Assembly: GCA_905183005.1 (NCBI GenBank)
Contig: CAJJDO010000111.1
Span: 128,942 to 192,941 of the forward strand
Length of the DNA: 64,000 nt
Direction of reading: 5' to 3'
Origin: Paramecium pentaurelia
Taxonomy: Eukaryota; Ciliophora; Oligohymenophorea; Peniculida; Parameciidae
Positions within the stretch are counted from its first letter, which is position 1. Each line of letters starts with the position of its first letter. The translations under genes and the position numbers were made by a program. The notes under the pieces were generated by a model. The model did no database searches. It had not been told where the DNA came from and saw nothing but the letters and a program-made list of their open reading frames with translations. Positions 37,029-50,409 of this stretch are shown here, piece by piece.

Positions 37029-39027
37029 TCAAATAGGTTTTCTAAACTAAGATGAAAGAACTTCTTATTTCTGCTATTATTTGGTTACTTAAGATATCAT
37101 TTATTAAATTAAGGAGTTTTTAGTACTCATTGAACATTTTAAAGTTGTTGTTCCACTACTAACTCGTTTTAATTTTTATGTTTTTGGTGAATTTTAACAA
37201 GAAGCAGCAATGCTATTTTTGAATAAAAATTCACTTGCTCCTCCTCTGTCAGTTAAACAGACATACTCCTATTAAGTATCAGGTAAATTTGTATTCAACT
37301 AGAGAGGTTTGCCTTCAGATTAATTTTTCTTATGTTTTTACTATTATTCTAATGAATATTGTATAATAAATTACATTTTTATAATTCTGGATGATCATTA
37401 ATATTAATATTGATATTAATGACTTTATCTTAATTGGATGTATAACGAATATGTATATTAGGTTAAGAACATTTTCGATTCGTTTAAGATCCTGATTATT
37501 TAGTTGTTTTAGTATTTGTTTATAATGATGGTGTTGGTGTCTATTTGATTTTATTCATTTTCAAATCATTTTATACTCCTCTAGAAATAGTGGGACTGTT
37601 TCTATTTGAGAAGAAGTTTTGAGTTCCTGAATGAGGTCTATGTGTTTAGGATCCATTTTTCCATTTGATTTCTTATTCAGTAGGATCCTCCTCTATCAAT
37701 ATTTTAGATACTTATTTTAAATTTAATTTGCCTATATATATAATAAAGATTATTACCTATATTTGGTTGATTGGATGTTGAGACCTTATTATGAGTATTT
37801 GTTGTAGGAGATGGTATATTATTTTAATTGTATTTATTGAGTAATTAAGGAATAGATTACACATTTTTCTTAAGGTCTTTTAGAAATAATTATGTAGAGA
37901 TCTTTGGTTAATGTTAAATAATAGTTTTAGATTTTGGATTTGCAGATTACTTAATTTATTCATTTTAATCTACTCTTGTAAGACTTTAAGGATTATCATT
38001 ATTCTATTTGTTTTTGAATATGGAATCAACTTGATTTCTAACAAAATTAACATTGATATCTTTTGATAATCTATTCATTTAAAGTAATAATTCAGTATTT
38101 TATTTTGAATGTTGAGAACCAAACCTTGATTTAGATTCTTCTTATTGTTTTTAAATTAAAGTTTAAATTAATTATTCATGAGGTTAACTTAACTTCTTTT
38201 TAGGTTTTTAATGTTGAGAATCTCCTTTAATTTATGTTTTTTTAACTTATTGATTCAAATATGTTAAAAACTTATTCAATTTCAATTCTTCTGTTTTACC
38301 TGCCTATATGAAAAGTGAAGATTGTTCAAAAGCTTAATTACCAAGATGCTTGCAAATTTCTTATAGTGTACATGATATATCAATTTTCTATTATTTATTT
38401 AATAATCTTGATTTATTTAACCAACTCAAGTCTTTCAAAATTTGAATATTTCTGATTCTCCTAGTTGCTGTAGGAGATTCCTCTTCTTTTTAGGTTTCTT
38501 GAGAATTAGCAGGAGAGGGTTGTTCACCTACAATACCTTTTGGAGGTCGATTGGGATTTTTCTTATTCTCTTCTTCAATCAAACGAGCAATCCTATAGTA
38601 CTCATATTTGCGTTTCTTATCGTAATATTTATTAAGCAAGGTCGCAATTGGTTCCATAAATAATCTGGCAATATCTGTATGAAACTCTTTTATATGGTTA
38701 ATTTTACTTTATAGTATTCAGTTAACAACTGGACCTTCTGTGAATATTCATCAGTAAAATAATACCTTTTTAGGTATTCATCCTTAGAATGATACAAAAA
38801 TTTACATCATCATCATATCCATACCAATCCTTGTATCTGATTACAGCTTTTGATGAAGCATCAGCAAGAATTTCATTTACGTCTCTAGTATAATAATAAT
38901 TCTGTGATTAGCAATAACGAAGGAACAAATTTTTATTAGTCCATACAACTGTATTTTAAATCAGTTCAGATTATCGAATAATCTTCAAATTATCTTTGCT
39001 GATTAAATATTCCATGTTATGTTTCAT
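37029..39027 (-). CDS. Uncharacterised basic, Gln-rich ciliate protein
   Basis: 633 residues after four introns (38783-38805, 38685-38707, 37732-37756, 37349-37374). The N-terminal 165 residues look folded: RYKDWYGYDDDDEYLKRYYF, SQKVQLLTEYYKFHTDIARL, FMEPIATLLNKYYDKKRKYE, YYRIARLIEEENKKN. I associate the YYKFHxDIxRLFMxP pattern with a ciliate family without assigned function. The remaining 460 residues are Gln/Asn/Ser-rich and basic, ending near RVSSGTTTLKCSMSTKNS. No enzymatic motif. The last intron is needed to enter the frame of the C-terminal 110 residues. Confidence 0.72.
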
Positions 39028-39191
39028 CACTTATTTATAAATTAATAATATTTAAAAAAAACTATCTATTTTATTAATTTATATAATCTTATCAATATCT
39101 ATGAGAATCAACAACTCAAATTATATCCCTTAAATAAATATTAAAATTGTATATTATAAAAGAAATTTATTTATTTTTATCATCATCAAAA

Positions 39192-40279
39192 ATGAACTAA
39201 AATGAAGAGAACAATGATCAACCACAATAATAAGATAATTAAGTAATTGAAAACTAGAAGTAAGTAGAAAAGAAAGTAGTTGTTCAACCATTTGAATAAG
39301 AGAAACAAAAAATCTAATATAAATATTTAGGATAGCCTCCTTTTGAAATCAACCCAGAAGAAGAAGTAACTATTAAATTTATGAAAGGATATTAGTTGTA
39401 TTGAAGGCAGAATACCTAATATATAAGCACTTGACAAATGTATCAATTTAAAACGATTGTGTTTAAGAACAAATTTAATTTCTAAATTAGAAGGACTATA
39501 AAATTGTGTATTACTTGAAGAATTAGATTTATATGATAATAGATTGATTAAGATAGAAAATATTGAATTATTAGTCAATTTAGAAATCCTTGATTTATCA
39601 TTTAACAATATTAAAAAAATAGAAAATTTAGAAAACTAAAAGAAACTAAAGAAATTGTTTTTATTAAGTAATAAAATTAAAAAGGTAATAATTATTGCTA
39701 TTTATAGATATAAAATATAGATTTTCCTGAACTTACAATGTTAGAACTTGGATCTAATAAAATATCAGAAATAGAAAATCTAGATAGATTACCTAAACTT
39801 AGAGAATTATTTTTAGGCAAAAATAAAATATAAATAATAAAAAATCTAGAACCTTTAGCTGATACATTAGAATTGTTATCTTTATCTTGCAACAAAATTT
39901 AATTTATTTAACCAGAAATATAATGTCTAAAGAATTTGAATTATTTGTAAATTGCTGAAAATTTCATAATAAATATTGAAAATTTAAATGGATTAAAAGA
40001 ATTAGAATTATTGGATTTGGCTCATAATAAAATTACAAAAGTTTAAGGTATAGATTAATTATAAAAATTATAAGATTTTTGGGTATTATTTATTACTATT
40101 AATAGATAAATAATAATAAGATTGAATATTTTAAAGATTTTGAATAATTAAAATTGAATCAGAATATTAAAACGATTTATGTTGAATAAAATCCTGTTGC
40201 TTAATTTCCTGATTATAAAATGTAATTACTGTCTTTAATACCAAATTTAATTCAAATAGATGCTGTAAGAATAAGATGA
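39192..40279 (+). CDS. Leucine-rich repeat protein, SDS22 / PP1 regulatory subunit 7-like
   Basis: 339 residues, introns 39366-39387, 39685-39707 and 40083-40105. After a Gln/Glu lead of 55 residues there are about 11 SDS22-type LRRs: NLKRLCLRTNLISKLEGLQN, LEELDLYDNRLIKIENIEL, LEILDLSFNNIKKIENLEN, LRELFLGKNKIQIIKNLEP, LELLDLAHNKITKVQGIDQ. The C-cap TIYVEQNPVAQFPDYKMQLL, then IPNLIQIDAVRIR matches PP1R7 closely. SDS22 binds protein phosphatase 1 and controls its assembly and localisation. Length and repeat order fit an orthologue. Confidence 0.92.
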
Positions 40280-40367
40280 GTATAAGTATAAAAATATTAT
40301 TAATTAAATAAATTAACATGCAGAAACCAGAATAAGTGATGCAAGATTTTGCTAATCTATTGGATAA

Positions 40368-40796
40368 ATGTAATTCAATTTCTATAAAATCTTAGATAGA
40401 AATGATCCTGAAGCTTGGTCTTAAATTTATAAGGTTATAAATTATAAGCCAACTTAAAACATTCCTAAAGGATAATCGTTAGACCCAGAAAAAATTCGAG
40501 AGTTCCTTAGATTAGGTAAACCAGGAACTTAAGAATTTGATCCTTATGATGATATGATTTACTTTGATGATAATAAGGTCAAAGAAATAGTTTTAAGATA
40601 AAACTTTTTGATTGCAAAAGGTTAATTGTGATTATATAATTATTTAGGATACTTTGATCCAAAGGCATACTTTCCATCAATTAATTTAAGTAGTTTAGAT
40701 GATACATCATTTGATGAGAAAATCAAAGGTATAATGATTTATAATAATAATTAAGAAATGCTTAAAATACCAGATTAAGGTGATAAGAAAATTTGA
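40368..40796 (+). CDS. Uncharacterised small protein, start uncertain
   Basis: 133 residues from ATG 40368, one intron (40621-40647). The sequence is coding-like: NDPEAWSQIYKVINYKPTQN, DPEKIREFLRLGKPGTQEFD, YFDDNKVKEIV and YFDPKAYFPSINLSSLDD. The frame stays open upstream to 40280 with good composition (AETRISDARFCQSIGQ), so the true start may lie upstream behind an intron near 40281-40325, but the only candidates are 38-44 bases long. Tail-to-tail with the histidine kinase, 47 bases apart. Function unknown. Confidence 0.6.
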
Positions 40797-40843
40797 AAAT
40801 TATATCATGTCAAATAAATAATTCATATTACTTTACTAATTCA

Positions 40844-43535
40844 TCAAACTAACCTATAAATACGAATCAATGCTTATTTGAAATCATCAATATTCAATGG
40901 TTTAGTTAATACCTTTTACATTCCACTTTCAAAACATTTTTCTATTTCATATTATCCATTAAAAGCAGTTAATCCAATAATAGGAATAGATGGAATGATA
41001 TTTCCATTCATCATATTTTTTAATCTTTTTGTTGTTTGCCATCCATCTAAAATTGGCATTTAACAATCCATCAAAATGAAAACATAAAGTTAACAATCTT
41101 CACAACATTTTTTTGTATTTTTAATAGTCTCTATTGCTTATTAACCATTATATGCTAATTATATTTCAAATCCCATCTATCCAAGAATCATTTCAAGAGC
41201 CTTTTAATTAAAAGAATCATCATCTACAGACAAAGCTCTTTAACATTAACATTTAAATTTAATCTTTACTTTACTAAAATTAGATTATATTTAACTCTGA
41301 TCATCAATTCTTTATTACATTCTAGATACTAATGAGTTTTATCTATGTTTATTAGTAATAAATTTAGGATTGAAATTTGATTATATCTAAATAAGTTGAT
41401 GAGTCAAACCAAATCTATCAGTATCTAAATACTAATATAATATCTCTTTCTACCTTAAATTTAAATATCTGTCTCAAATTAAATTCCAAGTATCTAATTC
41501 GATTATGGTTTCCCATAATAATTAGCCACTGAAGATAGATCCTTGACAGGTATATTTTTAACTGATGTATTTTTATATTCAGCATTAGCTATGATTAATA
41601 ATCCTAATATTATAGTTTTATATAAATACCTTACAAACCTTCACTAAGATCAGGAACAGTATTAGGTGTTGCTAGAGATCCTCTTTTAAATGTTTTAATT
41701 TAACCTAACTATTATGAAAATACTTAAGTTTGAGTCTTAATTCTGAATTTAACTTCAACTCCTTAATTCAATCCTTTAGAAGTAATTTGAAGATAGGATT
41801 TATTTTAAGGAGCCAAAGTAATCAAATTCATTTAACTTACTAAAAGTCCTAAACCTTACCATTCATGTTATTAAGATATACTTCTATTCAAAGCAAAATC
41901 TTAAAGAGTTTATTAGATTTTTGCTAAGAGTTATGGTTCTATACCTTATCCTTAATCTTATATACTAAATAATACATAGTCATCAAATCCTTAAATTACT
42001 ACTTCAACTTACCCTTGAGAACTAAATTTAACTGAATTTGATATAATATTAACTAAGATTTACATAATCCTATAATAATCAGACTTTATAATATTTGGAA
42101 TAGATCTTTAAGCATTTACATGTAATCCTATTTTCTTATGTTAAAAAATAAGTTTAAATAAATCATTAATTTCTTAAATGATATCTACAAAATTGAAATC
42201 TGAAAAGTGATATTTAATCATCTTCTAATTGAATTATGTAAAATCAATTATGTCTCTTATAATGTAAGCTTATAATCTTAATGAATTTTTAGCAGGATCA
42301 ATATAATGTTCTTTTAATTAAATTGGTAATTAATTAGTTTAACTTAATCCTTATAAAAATAATTCTGCACTATTTAATGGTGTTCTTAATTCATGTGAAA
42401 ATGAATCAATCATTTTTACAATGAATTATTCTTTTGTTTCCATTTTTTTGAAATTAGTTTAAAGTGTAATATCTTAAATTATTATCAAATATTCATTTTC
42501 ATCTTAAGAATATGAAATTTTAAATAATAGATTTCTCTCATCAAAAAATGCTTCATTTCCTTTACAAAATGTAGCAGATAATTCTAATTAATCATCATGT
42601 GCTTTAATTTTTTCTAATTATCCTAAATTTAATAAATTTAAAATTTGTTTAATAGTGAATGTCTTATTTTATATTTTTTATTATGTTAAATTGATAGTTC
42701 CTGAAGCTTAAAGGTAACTATTTTTATCTAACACAATGCTTGTTTGATGTAGAAAATAAGTGTTTTTCTTTTGTATTATTGTACATTCTAAATTTTCAAG
42801 AATAAATCTACCTATATCCCTTTCTGCTTAAAATATTTATAATAATTAATCATTTTCAAATAAAATTTCTAAATTATCCTTTTTAACTATTACTATTCCA
42901 ACAGGAAAACTTTATAATTTATTCATCCACTTTAAACTAACAGATTCACTAATACGATTAATTAATAAAGATTATCTTATTTAAGTTGATGTGGCTTTGG
43001 TTTCTGTTTTTGATAACTATTCAAATTTAATTTTCTCCTATTTTTTAATTATTTAATGTTTTTCTTTAAAAATCAACATAGTTGCATAACCTACTGTAAT
43101 GTATGTAACTCCTTATTCATTTTAAGATATCATCAAAAATAATTATATAGCATTCAAAACAATTAAAAAGATGTAACTAATTTATTTCTATAGAACATCA
43201 ATTAATTGTTTCTCATAAAATTTAATAAGCAGATAACCATATTTCAATATTTCTGTAAAATAAAAGCAACAATAATATATTTGTACCAATTATGCTAATA
43301 ACATTACAATTTATATGTATTTTCTCTTTTTGTTACCAAATTTCTTTGCTATACAAGGTGATAATAAAATGCATAGAAATTGAATTATAATTGTATTGAT
43401 GGATACAATAAAAGAATCTTTTGAATAACCATAAATTATCCCTGATAGAGCAATATCAATAAAGCATTTGAAATAATACCAAAATTCTTTATTATTAATT
43501 TTCATTATTAAATTTAAAACAATTAAATTTCTCAT
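40844..43535 (-). CDS. Hybrid sensor histidine kinase with membrane N-terminus
   Basis: 880 residues, introns 41604-41629 and 41387-41409. The first 180 residues hold about five hydrophobic segments (FIVSINTIIIQFLCILLSPC; ISYIFLIVLNAIQLFLMI). A PAS-like input region follows (SFPVGIVIVKKDNLEILFEN). The H-box is MIDSFSHELRTPLN (phosphorylatable His at about residue 378), with N-box MQILVNIISNSVKFS, G1 SIQDQGQGIEPQL and G2 QGLGLLVSQ. A C-terminal receiver has acidic SVDDDS, phospho-acceptor Asp in ILMDCQMPILDGW, LTA and TKPL. All phosphorelay residues are present. Output would need a separate Hpt protein, none of which is in this window. Such two-component proteins are present but uncommon in animals' relatives; ciliates have several. 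Confidence 0.9.
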
Positions 43536-44464
43536 ATATATATATTATAATTTGGAATTAACATAGATAATAATTCAAAATATAACGTAAATCAATACAT
43601 TCATTAATGAACTGTTAAGTCATAATGGGGAAAATTAATTTGATACTTGATAACGGATAAAAAATTATTAATAATCATAATATTTAATATACTCGTTTAC
43701 AATAGAAAGCTATATTTTATTATAATTCTAATAAACCGATTCTATTCATTGTGAATTATTTAAAATACCCTATCTATATTATTAAACTAATCCATAAATT
43801 ATTGGATATTTTATTAGATATGAAAATAAAATAGTGAATATATTATCAATTTACTTTAATTATAATTTCATAACATATGATTAAGTATATTTATCTACTA
43901 TTCCTATATATATATATATTATTATATATGATTATTATCATAATTGTAAAATATTGATTTAGATATTCCCAATTTTAAATATCTTTTTAATTAAATTTTG
44001 CAAAATCAAAACCAGAAGAATATAATAGAATATAAAAAAATTAAGGATTTAGTTTTACAACTATAATTAAATATTTTCAGGAAAATTCTTGCTTCAAAAT
44101 TAATTTGTTAAAGTGGATTTCAATTATATTTAATCTTTTGTAAAAATGTAAACTTCTAACATAATTAGAAATTAGGTATTAGAAATGATAGAATTACATT
44201 TAGTGTTTAAATTTTACTTAATTCTTATTCTTTAATGGAAAATAAGGATTTTTTAATTTCTCGAATATGTCTTCTATTTTAATTTAAATACTTTAATCTA
44301 TTATATATCATATAATTAGTTTACAGATATTAGATCGGGTATTCCTTTTAAATCAATAATTATTGAAGTAAATAGAAATTGAATTCATTTAATGAACATG
44401 TAGAGATAAATAAAATATAAATAATATAAAAAGTTTAATTATTCTCTATTCTTTCGTTTTTAAT
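43536..44464. other. Intergenic, 930 bp, no gene seen
   Basis: AT-rich spacer with a short (TA)n run near 43910. No frame on either strand has convincing coding character. Confidence 0.45.
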
Positions 44465-44755
44465 TCATATCTAATCAGAACACATTCTAAAGCTTCTTCT
44501 TTGAAAAAGTTCTGAGTCCATTTTTAATGATGTTCGCCTTTATTATTTTGGAGGTGTTAATGCTGCATCAAGACTATATAATGAATTTCTTTAATTGCAA
44601 TGCTTTTCAACTTAAGTCAGTTGATTAATTCCAAGTTAATCTAGATAAGAAATTATTGATTATTCCACATCATTTTTAATTGGTAACCATCCGTAAGTAA
44701 ATTATTCACTTTTTGATGAATTCTCATTTGATTTCTAGAATTGAGGTGATTGCAT
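44465..44755 (-). CDS. 96-residue ORF immediately after the CENP-B-like gene
   Basis: Open from ATG to TGA with coding-like codons: MQSPQFQKSNENSSKSEQFT, WLPIKNDVEQSIISYLDQLG, LDAALTPPKQQRRTSLK, ELFQRRSFRMCSDQI. It starts 31 bases after the stop of the CENP-B-like ORF and in another frame. There is no GT...AG intron between them to fuse the two. It may be a separate small gene or the displaced C-terminus of that protein. No family recognised. Confidence 0.45.
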
Positions 44756-44786
44756 AAATATTATTATATTTTAATATTATATTTGA

Positions 44787-45278
44787 TCATTTTGAAATTC
44801 TTTTATTTCTAATTAGTTTATATTTTCTAACAAATTTATCTGTCCATCCTTTACTTGCTTTGAAATCTACTCCTTACTTAATCATTTTCAAGGCTTATGT
44901 TTAAATCATGGCTCGAGATACTCGTTTATTAGTATTTCTAATAGTTTCATGACACCATGCTGCCAATTTTTATTCCATCTCTAAATCAATTGATTTGCGC
45001 CCACAACCTTTCTTACGAAAAGGACCTTGTTTTTTCCATCTTCTTATGTTCTTCAATGGAATATCTAATTCTTCAGCTATAGTTCTTTCATCTCTTCCTT
45101 CCTCAATCCATTTGAGCGCACAAATTTTTAAATTTAGACTATAGCTTCTATACTTTCCTCTTTCCTTTTTCTTTTTCTTTCTTTGCTATCTTGCTTTTAA
45201 ATCTCTGACTCTTTAACAAAGGTTCTTTCTAAATTTTACAGGAATAAGTTGAAATTTTTCACAAATAGGTTTTTCCAT
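44787..45278 (-). CDS. DNA-binding protein with CENP-B/Tc5-type helix-turn-helix
   Basis: 163 residues, single exon. A basic region (RDLKARQQRKKKKKERGK) is followed by a psq-like HTH, LKICALKWIEEGRDERTIAE, ELDIPLKNIRRWKKQG. The CENP-B-type HTH then reads GRKSIDLEMEQKLAAWCHET, RVSRAMIQTQALKMI and FKASKGWTDKFVRKYKLIRN. This two-HTH arrangement is that of CENP-B, Pogo/Tigger and Tc5 transposases. No DDE catalytic domain follows, so the protein is either a domesticated DNA-binding part or a truncated transposase. ORF at 44465-44755 follows it closely. Confidence 0.75.
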
Positions 45279-45762
45279 GTTGTAATAAAAGTGAAGAGTT
45301 ATCATAATTTTTATTAAATTCTATTTTATATTAATCAATCTCTAAATATTGGATTTCTTCCTTAATTACAAATTTAGAATTTTTTCAAAACTTAAACTAA
45401 TAATTTAAATCTAAATATTTCCATTTAAACAAATTCTACTAATAATATTCAAAACCAACATTAAATTATCAACTTCAAATATTAAATATTATTCTATGAA
45501 CTTTATTTTTTACAAATACTAAATATAATATATTTTAAAGAATATTGAATTAATTATTGATATATATCTTTATTATATTATATTTAATTTAGACATCAAA
45601 TACTTAACAGTATATTAGTTAAACATATATAATAATTAAAATTTAGATATTAATCAATTTATTACATTCTAATTTTGATAAAACAGTCGATCAGAATGTA
45701 TAAAAATATATTATTAAATTACTTAGTTTTGATATTAAAAATGAAATACAAGTAATAATATT
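45279..45762. other. Intergenic, 480 bp
   Basis: AT-rich spacer between two minus-strand genes; no coding frame seen. Confidence 0.45.
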
Positions 45763-48700
45763 TCATTTAATCTGGATTAATTAAGAGTACAACAATTTAT
45801 TAAATCCTTTCTGATGTATTAAAGCAGGTGGAAACAAAGTAGCAATCAATTTCAATTGATTTAATCTATTATACTATTTGGTTATCCAAAATGCAGATAC
45901 AAAAGAAGTAAAGATGAGAAATCTAAAATAAATATATATATAATTTACGCTATTGATGAAGTAATTAGATAAGTTAAGATTTAATTTGATAATTTATTAC
46001 TTAATATCTATGTTTCAGTAAAAATATCTAAAAAACAAAAATAGATGCATGTTTGTAATTCAATAAAGTATTGTAAAAATAAATGAGCATGAAGGGATAA
46101 TTATAGAAATTAATCTGAATGACTCTAATCATACTCATAACGTAAATTTACTTGTTCAAAGTTGAATTCCTATTTAGATAATTTATTTAAGTCTTAAATT
46201 ATCCCATAAATACCCTTATCAATCAAAGTGAGATAATTTTCATTTTCATAATATTCTTATTTAATGTTATCTTTTATACAAAAACTCAATATACTAGAGT
46301 AATAAGTACAGAGATCATCATTAAAGATATCAATTAATTGTTATTGAAATGTTTAATTATATGAAGTTGTAGTAACAAGTTCATTATTAATCTAATTAGA
46401 AAGATTAAGTAAAACATCAATATTATTGAAAAAGAATTCAATATGATCAGTTTAATTTATGTAATCTATTGCACTATTGTTTTTTATTAGATGTTCAGTT
46501 TTTATGACTTCTCCTACAATTACAGCAGAATCAAGTCTTGATTTCAATTTTAGATACTTCATAGTAAGTATTAGACTACTTTAATATTGGCTATTATATA
46601 ATTTGGAAATCAATTAAGATCCAAATATAAATAATATAAGCTCAAAACCAATTATTAATGATAAAATTATTAATAAAGTATATTTCTCATTGTAATTTTC
46701 CAATTTGCTTAATGGATTAAATTTTGATTAATTAATTATTATTTTTTCACTTTATTTTTGAATAACAGGTTAATATTTTTATTAAAATTAATTCAATAAT
46801 AATTTTGATAATTATTCTTTTTAAAAATGTAAAATTTCTATTTACTCTTAAATTATTTTTATATTTAAGTATTATAATAGTCTAATTAATTTTGTTTCTG
46901 TTCTTAATAATTTACAATTAATAATAAAGAATATAATCAACAGAAATACTATTACTATTGAAGAATATACACAAAATATAAATGTCTTACTTTCAAATTA
47001 AGAAAAAGATTCTTCAGTTGATTAAATCATTTCATCTAATACGAAATTGTGAAATTTATATATTTTTAACATATTCTATCTAATTAATCCATTTGTTTTG
47101 AGTATATCAGGGTCAAAAGTAGTGATATTCTTAAAGTCTGTTTTTTTAAACTGCCTAACTAATGCTTCTCTCATTACAGCATAAAATTAATAGTAATCCA
47201 AGTAAGATTAAATCTTTTTACCATTCTAATAACTAATTAAATCAATTGTATCAAAACCTAACTATGTACTCTTCTTACTTAAGTTCATTGTATATTCTTC
47301 ATGAACACTACCCCAGAAATCAAATACATATATTAATTAATTTTGTCTTCTAAATTCTAAATATGGACTAATTACATAGAGTTTGTTTTAAATACAATAT
47401 TAATTCCACATCAACATGAATGAAGCTCCAATATTGAATGTCATAGCTTAAGGAGTATTTAAAAAATTGACATCATATTGTTAATTAATCATATTATCAT
47501 AATTTAATAGATAACTCACAACTAAAGAAATTGTGGTCACTGAAATCATTAATAAGAGAATCCAAATATTGTACTTTAATGGTGTATATAATTTCTTACT
47601 TTTTATAAGATTTGAAATGAATTCATAATCTGATTATAAACCTTCAAATTATGATTCATCAATTATTAATGATGAATTTTAAATATCTTCTATTTAAGGA
47701 ATTTAAGTTATTTTTTATTGTTAAAATTCTTCTATTTATTTAAATTTTAAAATAAAGTAATTAGTTTCTGAATCTATAAATTTTTATTATACAAATTCCA
47801 AAGATCCTTCAAAATCTATATTTTTGATTCTTGATGGGGGAACTACAAGAGTTTGTATTTAATTCATCAAATTTTATTACATAATTTTAATTTTAGCATT
47901 TTTAATGATTGGCATTTCATCTGTTAATTTATATTATTTAGAAATAGTTTATCTTGTTGTGGAAGATGAATAAACTTTTTTTTTAAATTATGAAGAAATA
48001 GTAGCTTCATCATTAACAAGTCCTAAAGCTTAAGTTTATTCAAGGCATTTTTTATGATTTACAGGAAATTACCATCTCGAAGTAATATTAATTGTTTATT
48101 GATATGTTCCTAAAGAATATTAATTAATTAATTCTTAGATATGACAATATATTTCTGGAAGATAATATTAAATCATTCCTTATTGGATGAATTCAGAAAT
48201 TGTTAGCTTTTTAGTAAATGTATTATCTGACTTTGATATTAAAAATTCATATATTTATTAGGATATTCCTAATATTTTCCCTTCTGAATCAAATATGACA
48301 AAATGATTGGGTTAATTTTTAAGAACTATTAAATTTTACAAAATTATATCATCTTTACTAATTGTGACATAGACATACAAATTACATTCTACCAAATATT
48401 CATTTTTATAAATATATAGAGTCAAAGGTTAATTTATATCTAGACCTTAATATAAATATTGATTGACAAAACTATTATAAATTGTTTTTAAAAATGATGG
48501 TAACAATTCAACTAATTGTTTTGGTTCTATTTGATCTCCTATAATTTAGAGTAGTCTTTTATTATTATTATTGATGATATTATTTGAATTCAATATAAAG
48601 CTTGATGACAACAAGAATGCTTCATCTATCATAATATATATATATTTACTTTTCTGAAATTTAGTATTCATTATCTTATCATAGGCAAGTAAATCATTTT

Positions 48701-50048
48701 GTTTCTTCCAAAGATCTTTAACCTATTATTAAATTATGATGATTACTTTAAAATAATTACTATAAAATATAAACAAAAATGAAGATACAATATTAATTGA
48801 AATTTAATCTGAGTTCTTAAATTCTAACAATCTTCCATTTTACATATCATATTGTCTTTCAAAAATATTCTTGTATTTTTCTAGTGTATTTAGGATCTTA
48901 TCTAGTTATATTCTAAATGTAATAAGGTATTAATCCAAAGATTATTCTTTTGTCAATAATATGTAGAATTAACTTTTTAAATCTATAAAATTAATCAAAA
49001 GTTAATAATTTTATTGCTCTAAAAGAAGTGTTTTAATGTACAAATTAACATTTAAAGGAGATTTAATTAATCCATCACATGATTAAATGATATTTAATAA
49101 ATTTGCATCTAAAGTTAATTATTGTAAGTAACTTAAATTTGCTTTATCGATATTTACTAAATTTAAATAGAGTTGTATTTTCTTATATTTGAAAACATAT
49201 TATAAGATAGATAATCTATCAGGAATATTACCATTTTATAAAACTTATTTTTAGTACTTAATGATATTCTATTCTTAAGTAGCTGTAAAAAAATGCGAGT
49301 ATGACGAAAAATTCTTCATCAATTCAGGATTTCTAAAAATACTATATTTGAATAAATTTTATTATGAATTTTTCGAAAATAATTCTTCACCTAGTTTCTT
49401 TTACCTAATTGAAATTTAGATACTAATCAACAAAATATAAATCAAAACTAAATCTTACCAATATTGATTTATCAAATACACTATAATATATGATATTATG
49501 AAATTTGAAATTTGTAAATAGTACCAACTGTTATATTGATAATTATTTATCTTTTATGTAATCATGAAAAATCTTGAAAACAACAAAAGAGTTGGGGCTA
49601 CCCAATATTATTCATTACTTTGCACTACAAAACAAATTATAAACTGCATAAGTAGATAATATAAATTAACCAGTCTTAATGAGTAACAACCTTCAATTTC
49701 GATTAAACTATTTTATATATTACAAAAACAATAAATTAATTCTAGAAATAAACCTAATATTATTCCAATAATAGATATTTCTATATAATTTAAAGAGATT
49801 GCAAAATTAAATGAAATATTTAAAGTAGGAAGAAGTATTATCATATGATAAATATTTTGAAAATATTTGAAAAATTATCCTACCAGAATAAATTTTTCAT
49901 TCTTATCAAAATAAACTATTGTTATCACTAAAATGTATAATATTTGAATAAAGAGCATTAAAAATAAAAGTAGTTCGTCTTTATCATATTTAATTAAATT
50001 AATGGAAAACTTTTATTAAAAAGACAATAGCGAACTCTGAATTTACAT
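45763..50048 (-). CDS. Large multi-pass membrane protein, ciliate PAS/Tmc-type sensor
   Basis: 1,419 residues with a single 26-base intron close to the 3' end (45923-45948). The frame is otherwise unbroken for 4.1 kb. The first 270 residues contain several hydrophobic segments (LLLFLMLFIQILYILVITIV; IISYIIVYLINQYW). A cytoplasmic part of about 450 residues includes a region with PAS-like layout (NHFVIFDSEGKILGISQQI...TISEFIQQGMIQYYLPEI). Two further membrane hairpins flank extracellular loops (ILLLMISVTTISLVVSYLL; TLLIILSLIIGFELILFIFG; FLIFTSFVSAFWI). This order resembles the large ciliate proteins annotated as PAS-domain/TmcB-like. The function in ciliates is unknown; sensing is inference. 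The start is the first ATG of the open frame. Confidence 0.75.
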
Positions 50049-50409
50049 AGATGTTTAATTTTGAAATTCTGTTGAAGTGATCAATTATATTTCTTGTAAG
50101 GCAGAGATGAATACAAGGATTTTTGCAAATACTAGATTAAACAATGTTGGCTCAATTTTGTTTTTGATGCTTATTTATTACAATCGTACTAAAACATTGA
50201 ATACTAACTTTCCTAATTTATCATTTATTTTCTTCTTTTTTAAAGCTCTTCTCATAAATAACTCAATATAAATAATATTAAAATTAAAGCAATTTAATAA
50301 TTTAAGTAAGGAGACATATTTTACATCTCTAATTATATTTAATATTAAAATATCTGTATGAAGATTATAGAATTAATAAAAATAAAAGCTCAATAATATT
50401 ATAATTACA
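50049..50409. other. Intergenic, 360 bp
   Basis: AT-rich spacer between two minus-strand genes; it should carry the promoter of the PAS-type gene. No coding frame supported. Confidence 0.45.

Noticed and set aside
43900..43925. Short (TA)n run as possible IES boundary or telomere-addition site
   Set aside because: TA runs are common in this AT-rich DNA; nothing marks this one as functional and no C4A2/G4T2-type telomeric repeat is present.
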